Below, one piece after another: positions 18,902-28,479 of a stretch of DNA of 35,584 nucleotides. The first letter of the stretch is position 1, and each line of letters starts with the position of its first letter. The translations under genes and the position numbers were made by a program. The notes under the pieces were generated by a model that saw only the letters and a list, made by a program, of their open reading frames with translations, did no database searches and had not been told where the DNA came from. Source of the stretch: Bacilli bacterium (lineage in GTDB: Bacteria; Bacillota_I; Bacilli_A; RFN20; CAG-826); NCBI GenBank assembly GCA_024698065.1, contig JAILRR010000064.1:1-35584 (forward strand), written 5' to 3'.

Positions 18902-20100
18902 TGGAAAGAAATCAATTCTATAGCGTCACAGCGATTAACACCCTCATCAAATCGGTAATCGATGGAGAAGAGGGTCTTCATAACGTCTACGTCAAAGGTG
19001 AAATAAGCAACTGGAAGCGTTATGGCTCCGGTGTTTTCTTTGATTTGGTCGATGAAAAGAAAAGTGTTATATCCTGTGTCTTATGGAATGACAATTACAT
19101 CTATTTGCCATTCGAGCCGAAAGCTGGCGATGAGGTCATCGCATTTGGATCGATCAACGTTTTTGTTGGCAGAGGCCGTTACAACTTTACGGTCAAGACG
19201 CTTGAAAAATATGGCCAGGGCGCCGCTTTGTTGGCTCTTGAAGCGCTTAAAAAGAAGCTTCAAGCCGAAGGACTCTTCGATGTCTCCCATAAGAAACCAA
19301 TCCCGGAATTCCCTAAAAGCATTGGCATCATTGTAGGGGAAAACAGTGCCGCTGAAGCTGATCTCATCAAGAACATCACAAGACGCTGGCCTTTATGTGA
19401 TATTGTCGAGTTCCCGTCCCTTGTCCAAGGCAAGGAAGCCCCAAAAGAACTTTTAAAGGCCCTTCTGAGAGTGGAAACGACCGAAATCGATATTTTGATC
19501 ATTGCTCGTGGCGGCGGCTCAAATGAGGACCTTAGCGCGTTTAATGACGAAGCATTGGCTAGAGAGTTGTACGCTTGTAAGATTCCATGCATCTCTGCCG
19601 TCGGTCATGAAATCGACACTACTTTGATCGATTATGTCTCTGATTTGAGGGTGAGCACACCAACGGGAGCCGCAGAGGCCGCAACGCCTGACCAGGCTGA
19701 AATCCGCGCAGCCCTTATGGGAACTGAAGAATTACTTGATGGTTCAATAGATAATTTGATTTCCAAGAAAAAGGATTTACTGAAACATCTCAGTGAAAGA
19801 CCGTTCTTTAAGAACCCATCTTCGAATTATGCAAAAGCAAAAGAAGAAGTGCAGCAGCTTTCAAAACGACTTGATTTGTCCATTGGGCATTCATTGGAAA
19901 TGGCGAGAAATCAAATCAAGTCTCTCTCATCGAAGTTAGATGCCCTCAGCCCAAGGAATGTAATTAACCGTGGTTATTCGATGACGACGGATCAAAAAGG
20001 AAATGTAGTAACATCTGTAAAACAGATAAGAGAAGGTGACACGCTTAAAAGCGTATTGAAAGATGGTACAATAACGTCTAAAGTCACCTCCAAGGAGTAA
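18901..20100 (+). CDS. xseA: Exodeoxyribonuclease VII large subunit
   Basis: OB domain VYVKGEISNWKRYGSGVFFDL; ARGGGSNEDLSAFNDEALAREL; HEIDTTLIDYVSDLRVSTPTGAAE. Confidence 0.96.
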   Translation: MERNQFYSVTAINTLIKSVIDGEEGLHNVYVKGEISNWKRYGSGVFFDLVDEKKSVISCVLWNDNYIYLPFEPKAGDEVIAFGSINVFVGRGRYNFTVKTLEKYGQGAALLALEALKKKLQAEGLFDVSHKKPIPEFPKSIGIIVGENSAAEADLIKNITRRWPLCDIVEFPSLVQGKEAPKELLKALLRVETTEIDILIIARGGGSNEDLSAFNDEALARELYACKIPCISAVGHEIDTTLIDYVSDLRVSTPTGAAEAATPDQAEIRAALMGTEELLDGSIDNLISKKKDLLKHLSERPFFKNPSSNYAKAKEEVQQLSKRLDLSIGHSLEMARNQIKSLSSKLDALSPRNVINRGYSMTTDQKGNVVTSVKQIREGDTLKSVLKDGTITSKVTSKE

Positions 20101-20103
20101 TCT

Positions 20104-20298
20104 ATGGAAAAGAAAAAGGAACTTAGTTTCGAAGAAAAGCTCGCTCGTTTAAATGAGATCGTTGAAAAAGTCGAGAACACGACTCTTTCCCTAGAAGACG
20201 CCATGAAACTTTATGAAGAGGGTAACGCTCTCATCAAAGATCTTCAAAAGTCTTTAGATGAGGCCGAGGCCAAGATTAAAGTTATCAAAGACAAATAG
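20104..20298 (+). CDS. xseB: Exodeoxyribonuclease VII small subunit
   Basis: SFEEKLARLNEIVEKVENTTLSLEDAMKLYEEG; follows xseA. Confidence 0.95.
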   Translation: MEKKKELSFEEKLARLNEIVEKVENTTLSLEDAMKLYEEGNALIKDLQKSLDEAEAKIKVIKDK

Positions 20299-20338
20299 AT
20301 AATAGTCAAATATTAGTAGTTTTTAAGTTGATAGTACT

Positions 20339-22195
20339 ATGGCAAAGAAGGTAGAACACATCGACATAAAATGTATAAAAGACCCAAGCATAGTCAAAAA
20401 ACTTGACCGTAAGTCTTTAGCTTTGCTTTGCCAAGACATAAGAGAAGAGATTATTAGGGCTACATCAGAGTATGGCGGCCATTTGAGTTCAAATTTAGGC
20501 GTAGTCGAATTGACTGTGGCTCTCCATCGTAATTTTGATTTCCCAAAGGACAAATTGATCCTCGATGTCTCGCATCAATCGTATACTCACAAGATTCTGA
20601 CCGGCCGAAGCCTAGAGAACCTAAATTCCAAAGATGGCGTCTCAGGTTTTATGCGCATGGATGAATCCGAATATGATTGTTATGAATCGGGTCACTCATC
20701 AACATCGCTTTCTGCCGCTGAAGGATTTGCCGTTGCTCGCGATATCAAAAAAGAAGACTTTTACATTGTTCCAGTAATCGGCGATGGTTCCTTGGTTAAT
20801 GGCCTCTCATTTGAAGCTTTGAATCACATTGCAGGCCGTTTCGGGAAAATGATCATCGTCATCAACGATAACGATATGTCGATCTCTCGTCCTGTTGGTG
20901 GCTTAGGAAAGTTCTTCAGAAGAATCTCGACGGCTAGAGGCTATAACTCTTTCAAAGAAAGATATAGGAACGCTCTTCAGAAAAATGCTGTTGGTCGCTG
21001 GTTTTACAGGTTTAGCTATTCTTTGAAGAATTGCATCAAACGCATTTTGGTCCCTTTGACTTTGTTTGATAACCTCGGTTTTACCTATATGGGTCCTTAT
21101 GATGGACACGATATCAAAATGCTTGATAAGGCTTTCAAGCGGGCGAAAAACGCGACAAAAACTGTAATCATGCATGTCTATACGACAAAAGGAAAAGGAT
21201 ACGAGCCTGCCGAAAAGGATAAAACTGGTTATTGGCATGGCGTAACGCCTTTTGAGATCGAATCTGGCGAACCAAAAAATATGCATCCCGGGGAATGTTC
21301 ATGGCCTCATTTTGTGGGCGATTTAGTGAAATCCGAGATGGAAAAACACGAAGATGCCTTGCTTGTTTGCCCGGGTATGATCAAAGGGAGTCATCTTGAA
21401 GAAAGCTTTGAAGCCTTCCCGGATAGATCGATCGACGTTGGAATCGCCGAAGAACACGCTTTGACCATGGCTGGTGCCAGCAATTTGGCCGGAATGCATC
21501 CGATTGTCTGCGTTTATTCGACATTCCTTCAGAGAGCATATGACGAAATACTCCATGATTGTGCAAGAATGAACGTTGATATGACACTTTTAATCGATCG
21601 CGCTGGACTTGTCGGTAAAGATGGCGAAACACATATGGGAATCTACGACGAAGCTTACTTGAAATCGATTCCAGGAACGAATCTCTACATGCCATCAACG
21701 CCTCAAGAAATGCGTGGTCTTATCGACTATTCAATGGAAAAAGGTCATGGAATTGTTGCGATCAGATATCCGCATACTCTTTTCAAATGTAAAGAAATCA
21801 ACGAAAAGAGTTTTGAGGTTAAGCCTTGGGTAAAATTGGAAAATGTAAAGAATTCGAATGAAGCCGTAATTGCCGTTGGACCTAAAGGAAGACAATTATT
21901 GAATGCTTTGTCAGAAAAAGGATATCAAGGAGAATTAATCGTAGCTCTCAAATTAAATCCTTTACCTGAAGAAATCGATGAAATTGTAAAGAAAGACAAA
22001 ATCTATATTTACGATTCCTATGGAACCGAAGCCGGCTTTGTCGAGAGTCTTAGCGCAGCCTTAATCAAAAAAGGCTTCAAAGGATCTGTTAAAGCGTTTG
22101 CTGTTCCAAATACCTATGTTCAGCATGCGACGATAGCCGAACAAGAAAAAGAATATGGTTTAGACATCGAAACCATGCTTAAACAGATTCTATAA
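20339..22195 (+). CDS. dxs: 1-deoxy-D-xylulose-5-phosphate synthase
   Basis: GGHLSSNLGVVELTVALH, DVSHQSYTHKILTGR, GDGSLVNGLSFEALNH, DRAGLVGKDGETHMGIYDEAYL. Confidence 0.93.
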   Translation: MAKKVEHIDIKCIKDPSIVKKLDRKSLALLCQDIREEIIRATSEYGGHLSSNLGVVELTVALHRNFDFPKDKLILDVSHQSYTHKILTGRSLENLNSKDGVSGFMRMDESEYDCYESGHSSTSLSAAEGFAVARDIKKEDFYIVPVIGDGSLVNGLSFEALNHIAGRFGKMIIVINDNDMSISRPVGGLGKFFRRISTARGYNSFKERYRNALQKNAVGRWFYRFSYSLKNCIKRILVPLTLFDNLGFTYMGPYDGHDIKMLDKAFKRAKNATKTVIMHVYTTKGKGYEPAEKDKTGYWHGVTPFEIESGEPKNMHPGECSWPHFVGDLVKSEMEKHEDALLVCPGMIKGSHLEESFEAFPDRSIDVGIAEEHALTMAGASNLAGMHPIVCVYSTFLQRAYDEILHDCARMNVDMTLLIDRAGLVGKDGETHMGIYDEAYLKSIPGTNLYMPSTPQEMRGLIDYSMEKGHGIVAIRYPHTLFKCKEINEKSFEVKPWVKLENVKNSNEAVIAVGPKGRQLLNALSEKGYQGELIVALKLNPLPEEIDEIVKKDKIYIYDSYGTEAGFVESLSAALIKKGFKGSVKAFAVPNTYVQHATIAEQEKEYGLDIETMLKQIL

Positions 22196-22200
22196 AATAG

Positions 22201-22229
22201 TTAACATAACGGGAAATCTAAAATAAAAT
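22201..22229 (+). promoter_or_regulatory. Promoter of dinB positioned for a leaderless mRNA
   Basis: TTAACA (5/6) - 17 nt - TAAAAT (5/6), then 6 nt to GTG 22236; no SD. Confidence 0.7.
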
Positions 22230-22235
22230 ATCTCC

Positions 22236-23420
22236 GTGGCAAAAATAATCGTTCACGTAGATTTAAACGCTTTCTTCGCGACCGCTGAGCAAATCCGAAG
22301 ACCAGATTACGTAGGAAAACCAGTAATCGTTGGCGGACTTGGTCCTCGCGGCGTTGTTTCAACAGCCTCCTACGAGGCGAGAAAATATGGTGTTCATTCC
22401 GCGATGCCAATCGGCGAAGCTAGGATGCTTTGTCCTAATGGGATATTTCTTCCAGGTGACTATCCTTATTATGAGATGCTTTCGCGTTCCTTTTTCGGTT
22501 ATCTGAAGAATTATTCATCTTTGGTAGAGGAAGCGTCTATTGATGAAGGGTTCGTTGATATGACATCTTTGCTCAGTAAGACAAAGGATCCTTTATCCGT
22601 ATTGGCTTCATTACAGCGTGGTTTGCTAGAACAGATAGGTTTGAGATGCTCTATAGGTGTTGGGCCTACGAAGTTCCTCGCTAAGATGGCATCCGACATG
22701 AAGAAACCTATGGGAATAACCATAATAAGGCGCAAAGACATCAAAAAAATGCTCTATCCGTTGCCGATTGACAACTTCTTTGGCATAGGAAAGAAAACCG
22801 CAGCGCACTTAAGAAGCAAAGGAATCAACACGATTGGCGATTTTGCTTCAGAGACCGTTAACAACGAATTCGAAATGAAGAAGTTTTTCGGAAAACGTTT
22901 CGATTATTACGTAGATAGCATCAATGGATATGGCGATGATGTCGTCAACCCGGAAAGGCCTGATCCTAAGTCGGTTGGCCATAGCAGAACGTTTATGACC
23001 GACACGGATGACTTCGCTGAGATAAAAGCCGTTATTGAAGAATTATCCAAAGAAGTCGGCGAACGCCTCTCTAAAGAAAAGAAGAAATGTAAAAGAATTG
23101 TCGTAAATGTAAAGGACACCAATTTTAAGGTGAGTTCGAAATCTATCAACCTTAATGAGCCGATTATTGAATCGGAAGACATAATAAAGCTGGCCAAAAA
23201 GCTATTTGCTGATAACTACTCAGGCAAAATGATCAGACTTGTCGGTGTTACTGCGGGAAATCTTGTGCCTTTGAAAGATAGGAATGCTCAAATGTCATTA
23301 TTTGACGATGGCGAATACGATGAGGATAAAACTCAGGTGCTCGTTGATTCTTTAAATAGAAAAGCCAACAAGAAGGTTGTCATGATTGCAAGCGAGGCTT
23401 TGAAGAAAAATGGATATTAA
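22236..23420 (+). CDS. dinB: DNA polymerase IV (Y-family)
   Basis: IVHVDLNAFFATAEQIRRPDYVGKPVIVGG, ASIDEGFVDMT, GVGPTKFLAKMASDMKKPMGI; GTG start. Confidence 0.95.
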   Translation: MAKIIVHVDLNAFFATAEQIRRPDYVGKPVIVGGLGPRGVVSTASYEARKYGVHSAMPIGEARMLCPNGIFLPGDYPYYEMLSRSFFGYLKNYSSLVEEASIDEGFVDMTSLLSKTKDPLSVLASLQRGLLEQIGLRCSIGVGPTKFLAKMASDMKKPMGITIIRRKDIKKMLYPLPIDNFFGIGKKTAAHLRSKGINTIGDFASETVNNEFEMKKFFGKRFDYYVDSINGYGDDVVNPERPDPKSVGHSRTFMTDTDDFAEIKAVIEELSKEVGERLSKEKKKCKRIVVNVKDTNFKVSSKSINLNEPIIESEDIIKLAKKLFADNYSGKMIRLVGVTAGNLVPLKDRNAQMSLFDDGEYDEDKTQVLVDSLNRKANKKVVMIASEALKKNGY

Positions 23421-24291
23421 AGAGGCGGTTTCTTTGTTTTTGCAGCATCTTCAAGTTGAAAAAGGTGTTTCAAAGACGACGATCGATAACTATAAAGAGG
23501 ATTTAAAACTGTTCCTTGGCTATTTTGAAGAGACTAAGACAACAGATGATTTGATGATTCAACAGATTGCTGAGTTCATTCAAAAGGAAGGCGAAGACAA
23601 CAAAGCGGCCTCAACGATACTAAGGCGTTACAGCTGTTTAAAAAATTTCTTTACATTTCTGATTGGAGAAGGGCTCATGGAAGCGGATATCCCGGAATTC
23701 GAAAAACCAAAGAAAGACAAGAAGCTGCCTTTGGTCGTTCCAAACGAAGATGTCGAAGCTTTGCTTGAGGCTCCGGATATGACGAAGGAAAGCGGACAAA
23801 GGGATCGCGCGATGTTGGAAGTTATGTATGCAACCGGCCTTCGTGTTAGCGAATTGATAAGCCTTCAGTTCAAAAACGTAGACTTTCCTGGTCAGATAAT
23901 CACCGTATATGGCAAAGGGAACAAGCAAAGAAGCGTCCCGGTTTCGTCTTTTGCCTTAGATTATCTTCAGAAATACATCAATGGTGTCAGGAAAAGGAAC
24001 CCTGGACACACATCAAATTATCTATTCCTTAATAAACAGGGTCAGCCAGTGTCTAGAGTGTACTTTTTTAAACAAGTTAAAAACTATGCGGCCATGGCTG
24101 GTATCGATGATGGAATATCGCCTCATACGTTAAGGCATTGTTTCGCGACGCATTTATTAGAGAACGGTGCTGAACTAAGGGCCGTTCAAGAAATGTTGGG
24201 ACACAGTAAGATTTCGACAACACAGATTTATACCCAGGTATCAACGAATCGTATTGTTTCAGCATACGATAGATATAGTTCTAGAAAATAA
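23410..24291 (+). CDS. xerD: Tyrosine recombinase XerC/XerD
   Basis: ATGLRVSELISLQ, PHTLRHCFATHLLENGAELRAVQEMLGHSKISTTQIYTQV; overlaps dinB end by 11 nt. Confidence 0.93.
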   Translation: MDIKEAVSLFLQHLQVEKGVSKTTIDNYKEDLKLFLGYFEETKTTDDLMIQQIAEFIQKEGEDNKAASTILRRYSCLKNFFTFLIGEGLMEADIPEFEKPKKDKKLPLVVPNEDVEALLEAPDMTKESGQRDRAMLEVMYATGLRVSELISLQFKNVDFPGQIITVYGKGNKQRSVPVSSFALDYLQKYINGVRKRNPGHTSNYLFLNKQGQPVSRVYFFKQVKNYAAMAGIDDGISPHTLRHCFATHLLENGAELRAVQEMLGHSKISTTQIYTQVSTNRIVSAYDRYSSRK

Positions 24292-24293
24292 TA

Positions 24294-24315
24294 AATATGA
24301 ACGAACATTCATATT
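24294..24315 (+). repeat. Inverted repeat AATATGAA-cgaaca-TTCATATT immediately after xerD
   Basis: 8-bp perfect arms directly after the xerD stop; terminator or operator. Confidence 0.5.
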
Positions 24316-24776
24316 AAATAATTAATCATGGATGTATTGGTGAAGGGGCAAATGTTGCCTTGGTTCTTTTTGGAATGTGGATAGAAAGCTATGAGCAGTC
24401 CCGCCATGTTGCGTAAGAGAGAGTCCGATAAAATCATCATCGTTATTAAACAAATATATGAATGGCAAACACGTTAACATCGTAAACTATGGAGAAAACA
24501 GTCTTTACAAAAGCCTTTGTGTTTTCGTCAATAAAAAAATAGATTAAGGAAAAGTGCTTTTTTGACCGAATTTTCAGGCGTTGGAATTGTAATCAAAAAT
24601 AGGCAAAGAGATTAGTAATTTTAACAAAATTCAAAAAGTAGGCAATTAGTAGTTTTGATAATTATGTTAATAACTTGGAAAATGCGTTGATTACTAACAA
24701 TATAATTCATAAATAACATTATTATAAAGCCATAAAAACGCTATTAATATTCTATTTAGTTAACATAAAGGCTATT

Positions 24777-24865
24777 ATGCGAAGTAATAGTATTTTCTCG
24801 GAGTAGCAGCTGTTTTAGTAGTAGCTGCTTGTAAGAAATGTAAAGCGTTTTTCCCAAATTTTTGA
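24777..24865 (+). pseudogene. Decayed/truncated lipoprotein gene 5' end (signal peptide with lipobox, frameshift near start, early stop)
   Basis: AAAGG...ATG 24777; shifted frame from 24791 reads YFLGVAAVLVVAAC|KKCKAFFPNF*, ending at TGA 24863-24865. Confidence 0.45.
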
Positions 24866-24974
24866 CCTTTGTTTTTACTTCTTCCACCGCTCAATTTTTT
24901 GGCAAATAGGCCCTTACTATTTTTAAATTGTAATAGTGTCAATGAAAACGAAATATATGCTTATTTTTATTAAA

Positions 24975-25001
24975 GAAAAACCGGCGGTTTTAACCCGTCG
25001 G
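24975..25001 (-). terminator. Terminator of the rsfS operon
   Basis: Minus strand CCGACGGGTTAAAACCGCCGGTTTTTC. Confidence 0.8.
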
Positions 25002-25025
25002 CTACCTGCTTTTGGAGGATTCGAT

Positions 25026-25349
25026 CTAGCGTCTATTGAACAAGTCTTCTAGATTCATCTCTTGCCGCTTTGGAGCTGAGAAGATGTGGACAACAACCTC
25101 CCCTGCATCTACCAAAACCCATCCTGATTCTGGTTGGCCTTCGCTCTGCCTTAGATCTTCTGATTTGTTTTGGAAGAACTCCTCAAGAGCGTCTGCGTAT
25201 GCGCCAATTGCTCTCATGTTTGGGGCAGTAACCAATATGTAATAATCGGTGAAAGGCGTCCTATCCCTAACATCAATGATTGTTATGTCTTCACCCTTTT
25301 TGTCTTCGAGTAAGTCTTTTGTTTCTTTGATAAGTTTTGGATAAGCCAT
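25026..25349 (-). CDS. rsfS: Ribosomal silencing factor RsfS
   Basis: DRTPFTDYYILVTAPNMRAIGAYADALEEF, ESGWVLVDAGEVVVHIFSAPKRQEMNLEDLF. Confidence 0.95.
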   Translation of the reverse strand: MAYPKLIKETKDLLEDKKGEDITIIDVRDRTPFTDYYILVTAPNMRAIGAYADALEEFFQNKSEDLRQSEGQPESGWVLVDAGEVVVHIFSAPKRQEMNLEDLFNRR

Positions 25350-26485
25350 TAATTGTTTCCTTCCTTTTTATCTAAAAAATAGATGTAACTTTCTTCTGTA
25401 AGAGGGCAACTGTTGTTATGTGGCGTGTCTTTCGTCTTTTCGGCGAGATAGATTCTATTGGCCGCTAGAACATCTAAGAATCCTTGATGATAGTCTTTTA
25501 AACACGATTGGATAAGTTTTGAAGAATCGTATCCCCTACCGGGCTCGATTTTATCGGCGCTGTAGATGGTTTGTTCTAAAGGTCCCATTTTAGCGCGACC
25601 TGTGCAATGATACTCAATTGATTCAAGTATGTCTTTGTCCTTGATTCCAAATTCCTTCTCGGCTAAATATGCCCCTACCCATTGGTGAAGAGCCCAATAA
25701 GGATATTCTGAATACTCTTTTGAATAAACTTTGCTGACTATGGCTTTTGCTTCGTCATCTGGCACGTATTTGCCGATATCGTGTAGAACGGCAGCTTGGT
25801 ATGTCTTTAATGAATCGAGAGTTTCGTGATTGTTTCTAGCAATATCTAAAGCGACATTAGCAACGCGTAGAGAGTGTTTAAGCCTGCTCTCTTTGAGATA
25901 TTTAGATAAAGCCTTTATGAAATAAAGGTCCTTATCTTCGACATAGTGCCTAATATAGTCAGGATAATCGATTGATTTCATTTCCCTGATGTCTGTGCTT
26001 GAAACCTCATGTTCCTTGAAAGGCATTGGTTTCATATCGAAACGTTTGATGTTTTCCTGGTTCAATGGATAACCATGCCTTGGGACATAATAGATCTTCG
26101 CATTCTTGGCAATAACATCAGGATCCTTCCATTTATCAAAAAGGTTTACCTGATCTGCTCCAATTACGAAATAAAGCGTCTCATACTCTTTTTTGAAATG
26201 AAGAACGGTTTCAACGCTATAGGAAGGGCCATCACCTGGCGCATCTATCTCAAAACATGAGACGGAGAATCGTTGTTTTCCATCTTTGTTTAATTCGTTA
26301 CATGCGAGTTCAAGCATGGCCAATCTGTCTTCTGGAGAGGCTTCATTGTCTTTCCACCTAGCGTTTTTTGCCGGAACAAACAAAAGAGGGCATTCTAAAA
26401 AGCTAGATGCCTTCATGGCGATTTCTACGTGCCCGTTGTGAAGCGGATCAAAACTGCCGCCGTAGATGATTATCTTGTCGTTCAT
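25349..26485 (-). CDS. nadD: Fused nicotinate-nucleotide adenylyltransferase (NadD) - YqeK HD-domain hydrolase
   Basis: GGSFDPLHNGHVEIA and SSTDIR (NadD) then HSLRVANVALDIA...AAVLHDIGKYVP (YqeK HD). Confidence 0.93.
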   Translation of the reverse strand: MNDKIIIYGGSFDPLHNGHVEIAMKASSFLECPLLFVPAKNARWKDNEASPEDRLAMLELACNELNKDGKQRFSVSCFEIDAPGDGPSYSVETVLHFKKEYETLYFVIGADQVNLFDKWKDPDVIAKNAKIYYVPRHGYPLNQENIKRFDMKPMPFKEHEVSSTDIREMKSIDYPDYIRHYVEDKDLYFIKALSKYLKESRLKHSLRVANVALDIARNNHETLDSLKTYQAAVLHDIGKYVPDDEAKAIVSKVYSKEYSEYPYWALHQWVGAYLAEKEFGIKDKDILESIEYHCTGRAKMGPLEQTIYSADKIEPGRGYDSSKLIQSCLKDYHQGFLDVLAANRIYLAEKTKDTPHNNSCPLTEESYIYFLDKKEGNN

Positions 26486-26778
26486 TTATGAGGAAGTGTG
26501 ATTGACTTGTTCTTTTTGCTCTGTCGATAAAGCGTGATGATATGTCCGGCTTTACCGACGAATTGAGCATCAACGCTTTCGCAAAGCGTCTCCGAAATCT
26601 CATCAATCGTCGATGATGCGGTCTCTAAAACGCGAACCTTTACCAGTTCATGGGCTTCTAAAGCGTTGCTGAGGACGTCCAAAAGGCTTTGGTTGATATC
26701 ACCTTTGCCGATATTGAGCGATGGCTTTAAATGGTTAGCCAAACCTTTTAGATATGCACGGTTTTTTGCTGAAAGCAT
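26482..26778 (-). CDS. yhbY: YhbY (CRM domain) RNA-binding protein
   Basis: NRAYLKGLANHLKPSLNIGKGDINQSLLDVLSNALEAHELVKVRVLE; between yqeH and nadD. Confidence 0.92.
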   Translation of the reverse strand: MLSAKNRAYLKGLANHLKPSLNIGKGDINQSLLDVLSNALEAHELVKVRVLETASSTIDEISETLCESVDAQFVGKAGHIITLYRQSKKNKSITLPHK

Positions 26779-27953
26779 TATTTCTTAGTTCCTTTTTCTT
26801 TAATAATCTTCGCGCGCGAGGCGTACGCACCGATATTCTTTGGGACATAAAGCCTATAGATATCGCCTTTGACGCCATCGAAGGAAACCCAACCAAGGCC
26901 AGCGATGCCAATATCCCTTGGACCGTCTTCTTCTAACTGGAAGTCGAAGACATCAGAGTCGTTTTGACACTTAAACCAATCAACACATGGCTTGAGGGCT
27001 TTGTTCTTGATGTATTTTTGGAAGAGAGCCGTCATGTCGTTCTTCGGAGAAACACTCTTAAGACCGACTTTTGGTGCGAAATAACAAGTGAATGTCGTTT
27101 TCTTCTTTTCGGAAGAAAGGCTGATAGGATCAATTCTCGCAAGTCCTCCGATGAACAAACTGCCGTTAAGCACAACGACTTGTTTCCTTGGGGTGATTCT
27201 GGTCGTGACCAAGATATCTTTAGGATAAGTAGTTTTTCCGAGGAAAGAATTCTTCACGCCTGTACCTGGAGTGTCGTAAATATAAGATGTGTCATCGAGC
27301 GGAATCTGCCAAACTTCGAGCGAAGTGTTCTTGTAAGCTCCGATTGAGATGCCGCGATTCGAGGTGTTTTTGAATTGTCTGAGGAAACTTGTGAGGAAAG
27401 CACTCTTTCCGGCTCCTTTGGCGCCAATGACATAAACGCTCTTGCCGTTGCGCTTTTTCTTAATCATGCCGGAAGCAAGCGTTGCATCGGCTGAATTGTT
27501 GTAGTCTAGGAGGATAACATCTGTGCCTTTGGCTTTTTTAAATCCTTCGGCTCTGAAACGATGAGCGACATATTCTTTTGTACGCTCGACGCTGATATCT
27601 TTAGGCATCAAATCCCATTTGCTTGCGATGATGACGACAGGGAGATCGACAATCAAATCCAGCACCTCTTTGTTGAATGAACATTCAAATGAGATGAGAT
27701 CGACAAGGTAGACAATGGTCGCGCCTTCTTTTTTGGCGTCTTTGAGCATGCTTAAGAACTCGTCTGAGACATCGGCGGCTGCAGGAACTTCGTTTTGGTG
27801 AAGGGCCTCGTGGCACTCCTGGCAAAGAATAAGATCGTTGCTACGAGATGAAATCAAAGCTGTCGGGTTGATATACCCCTCTTTCTTCGGATCTTTGTCC
27901 TGAAGGACTTTGCCACAGTGATAACAGCGGCGAACTGATGTGATGATGCTCAT
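26778..27953 (-). CDS. yqeH: Circularly permuted ribosome-assembly GTPase YqeH
   Basis: N-terminal Cys4 CYHCGK...CQECHEALHQNE; VYVIGAKGAGKSAFL; SD GGGAGGT supports start at 27953 rather than 27968. Confidence 0.92.
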   Translation of the reverse strand: MSIITSVRRCYHCGKVLQDKDPKKEGYINPTALISSRSNDLILCQECHEALHQNEVPAAADVSDEFLSMLKDAKKEGATIVYLVDLISFECSFNKEVLDLIVDLPVVIIASKWDLMPKDISVERTKEYVAHRFRAEGFKKAKGTDVILLDYNNSADATLASGMIKKKRNGKSVYVIGAKGAGKSAFLTSFLRQFKNTSNRGISIGAYKNTSLEVWQIPLDDTSYIYDTPGTGVKNSFLGKTTYPKDILVTTRITPRKQVVVLNGSLFIGGLARIDPISLSSEKKKTTFTCYFAPKVGLKSVSPKNDMTALFQKYIKNKALKPCVDWFKCQNDSDVFDFQLEEDGPRDIGIAGLGWVSFDGVKGDIYRLYVPKNIGAYASRAKIIKEKGTKK

Positions 27954-27957
27954 ATTT

Positions 27958-28479
27958 CTACCTCCCAATTAAATTATAGTTTTCAGATAGAATCTTTTTG
28001 CGCTTCTTTTTTTCAAGTATTCGGTTGAATCTCGTCCAGATGATGTCACCTTTGCTGATTGGTTCGGTGAGTATGGTCATGATTCCTGCTTTATTGCCTG
28101 CTTTGACGTCAGTCAGGACTTGGTCGCCGATGAGAACGACTTCTTCTTTCTTGAAGCCTTCTTCCTTAATGAGCTTTTTTAACGGTCCGCTTAAAGGCTT
28201 CATCAAACCGGAGAAAACCCTTATTCCTAGGCTTTTTCCATAAAGTGTTACGCGCTTTGAGGTGTTGTTGGAGGCGATATAGAAATCGATTCCGGCCTCT
28301 TTCAGCGTTTTAACAAGTTCTAGCGTCATTTGACTTGGGGTTTGGATTCGATAGTCATCAAGAGTGTTATCCAAATCGGAGAGTATGACCTTGATGCCAT
28401 GTTCGGCGTAGAAAGACACTGGAATCTCGAAGATCGAGTTAGCGCGATATGTCGGGAACCAAATTGGTGTCTTTTTCAT
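27958..28479 (-). CDS. yqeG: YqeG family HAD-type phosphatase
   Basis: VILSDLDNTLDDYRIQTPSQ, VLIGDQVLTDVKAGNKAGIMTILTEPI. Confidence 0.93.
   Translation of the reverse strand: MKKTPIWFPTYRANSIFEIPVSFYAEHGIKVILSDLDNTLDDYRIQTPSQMTLELVKTLKEAGIDFYIASNNTSKRVTLYGKSLGIRVFSGLMKPLSGPLKKLIKEEGFKKEEVVLIGDQVLTDVKAGNKAGIMTILTEPISKGDIIWTRFNRILEKKKRKKILSENYNLIGR

Noticed and set aside
23410-24291. xerD-like recombinase as evidence of an integrative element
   Set aside because: Sits in a housekeeping context overlapping dinB; no att-like repeats, relaxase or phage genes. Best read as chromosomal Xer.
24380-24430. RNase P RNA core (AAGAGAGAGTCCG resembling GAGGAAAGTCC)
   Set aside because: Weak match; the other conserved RNase P regions are absent downstream.
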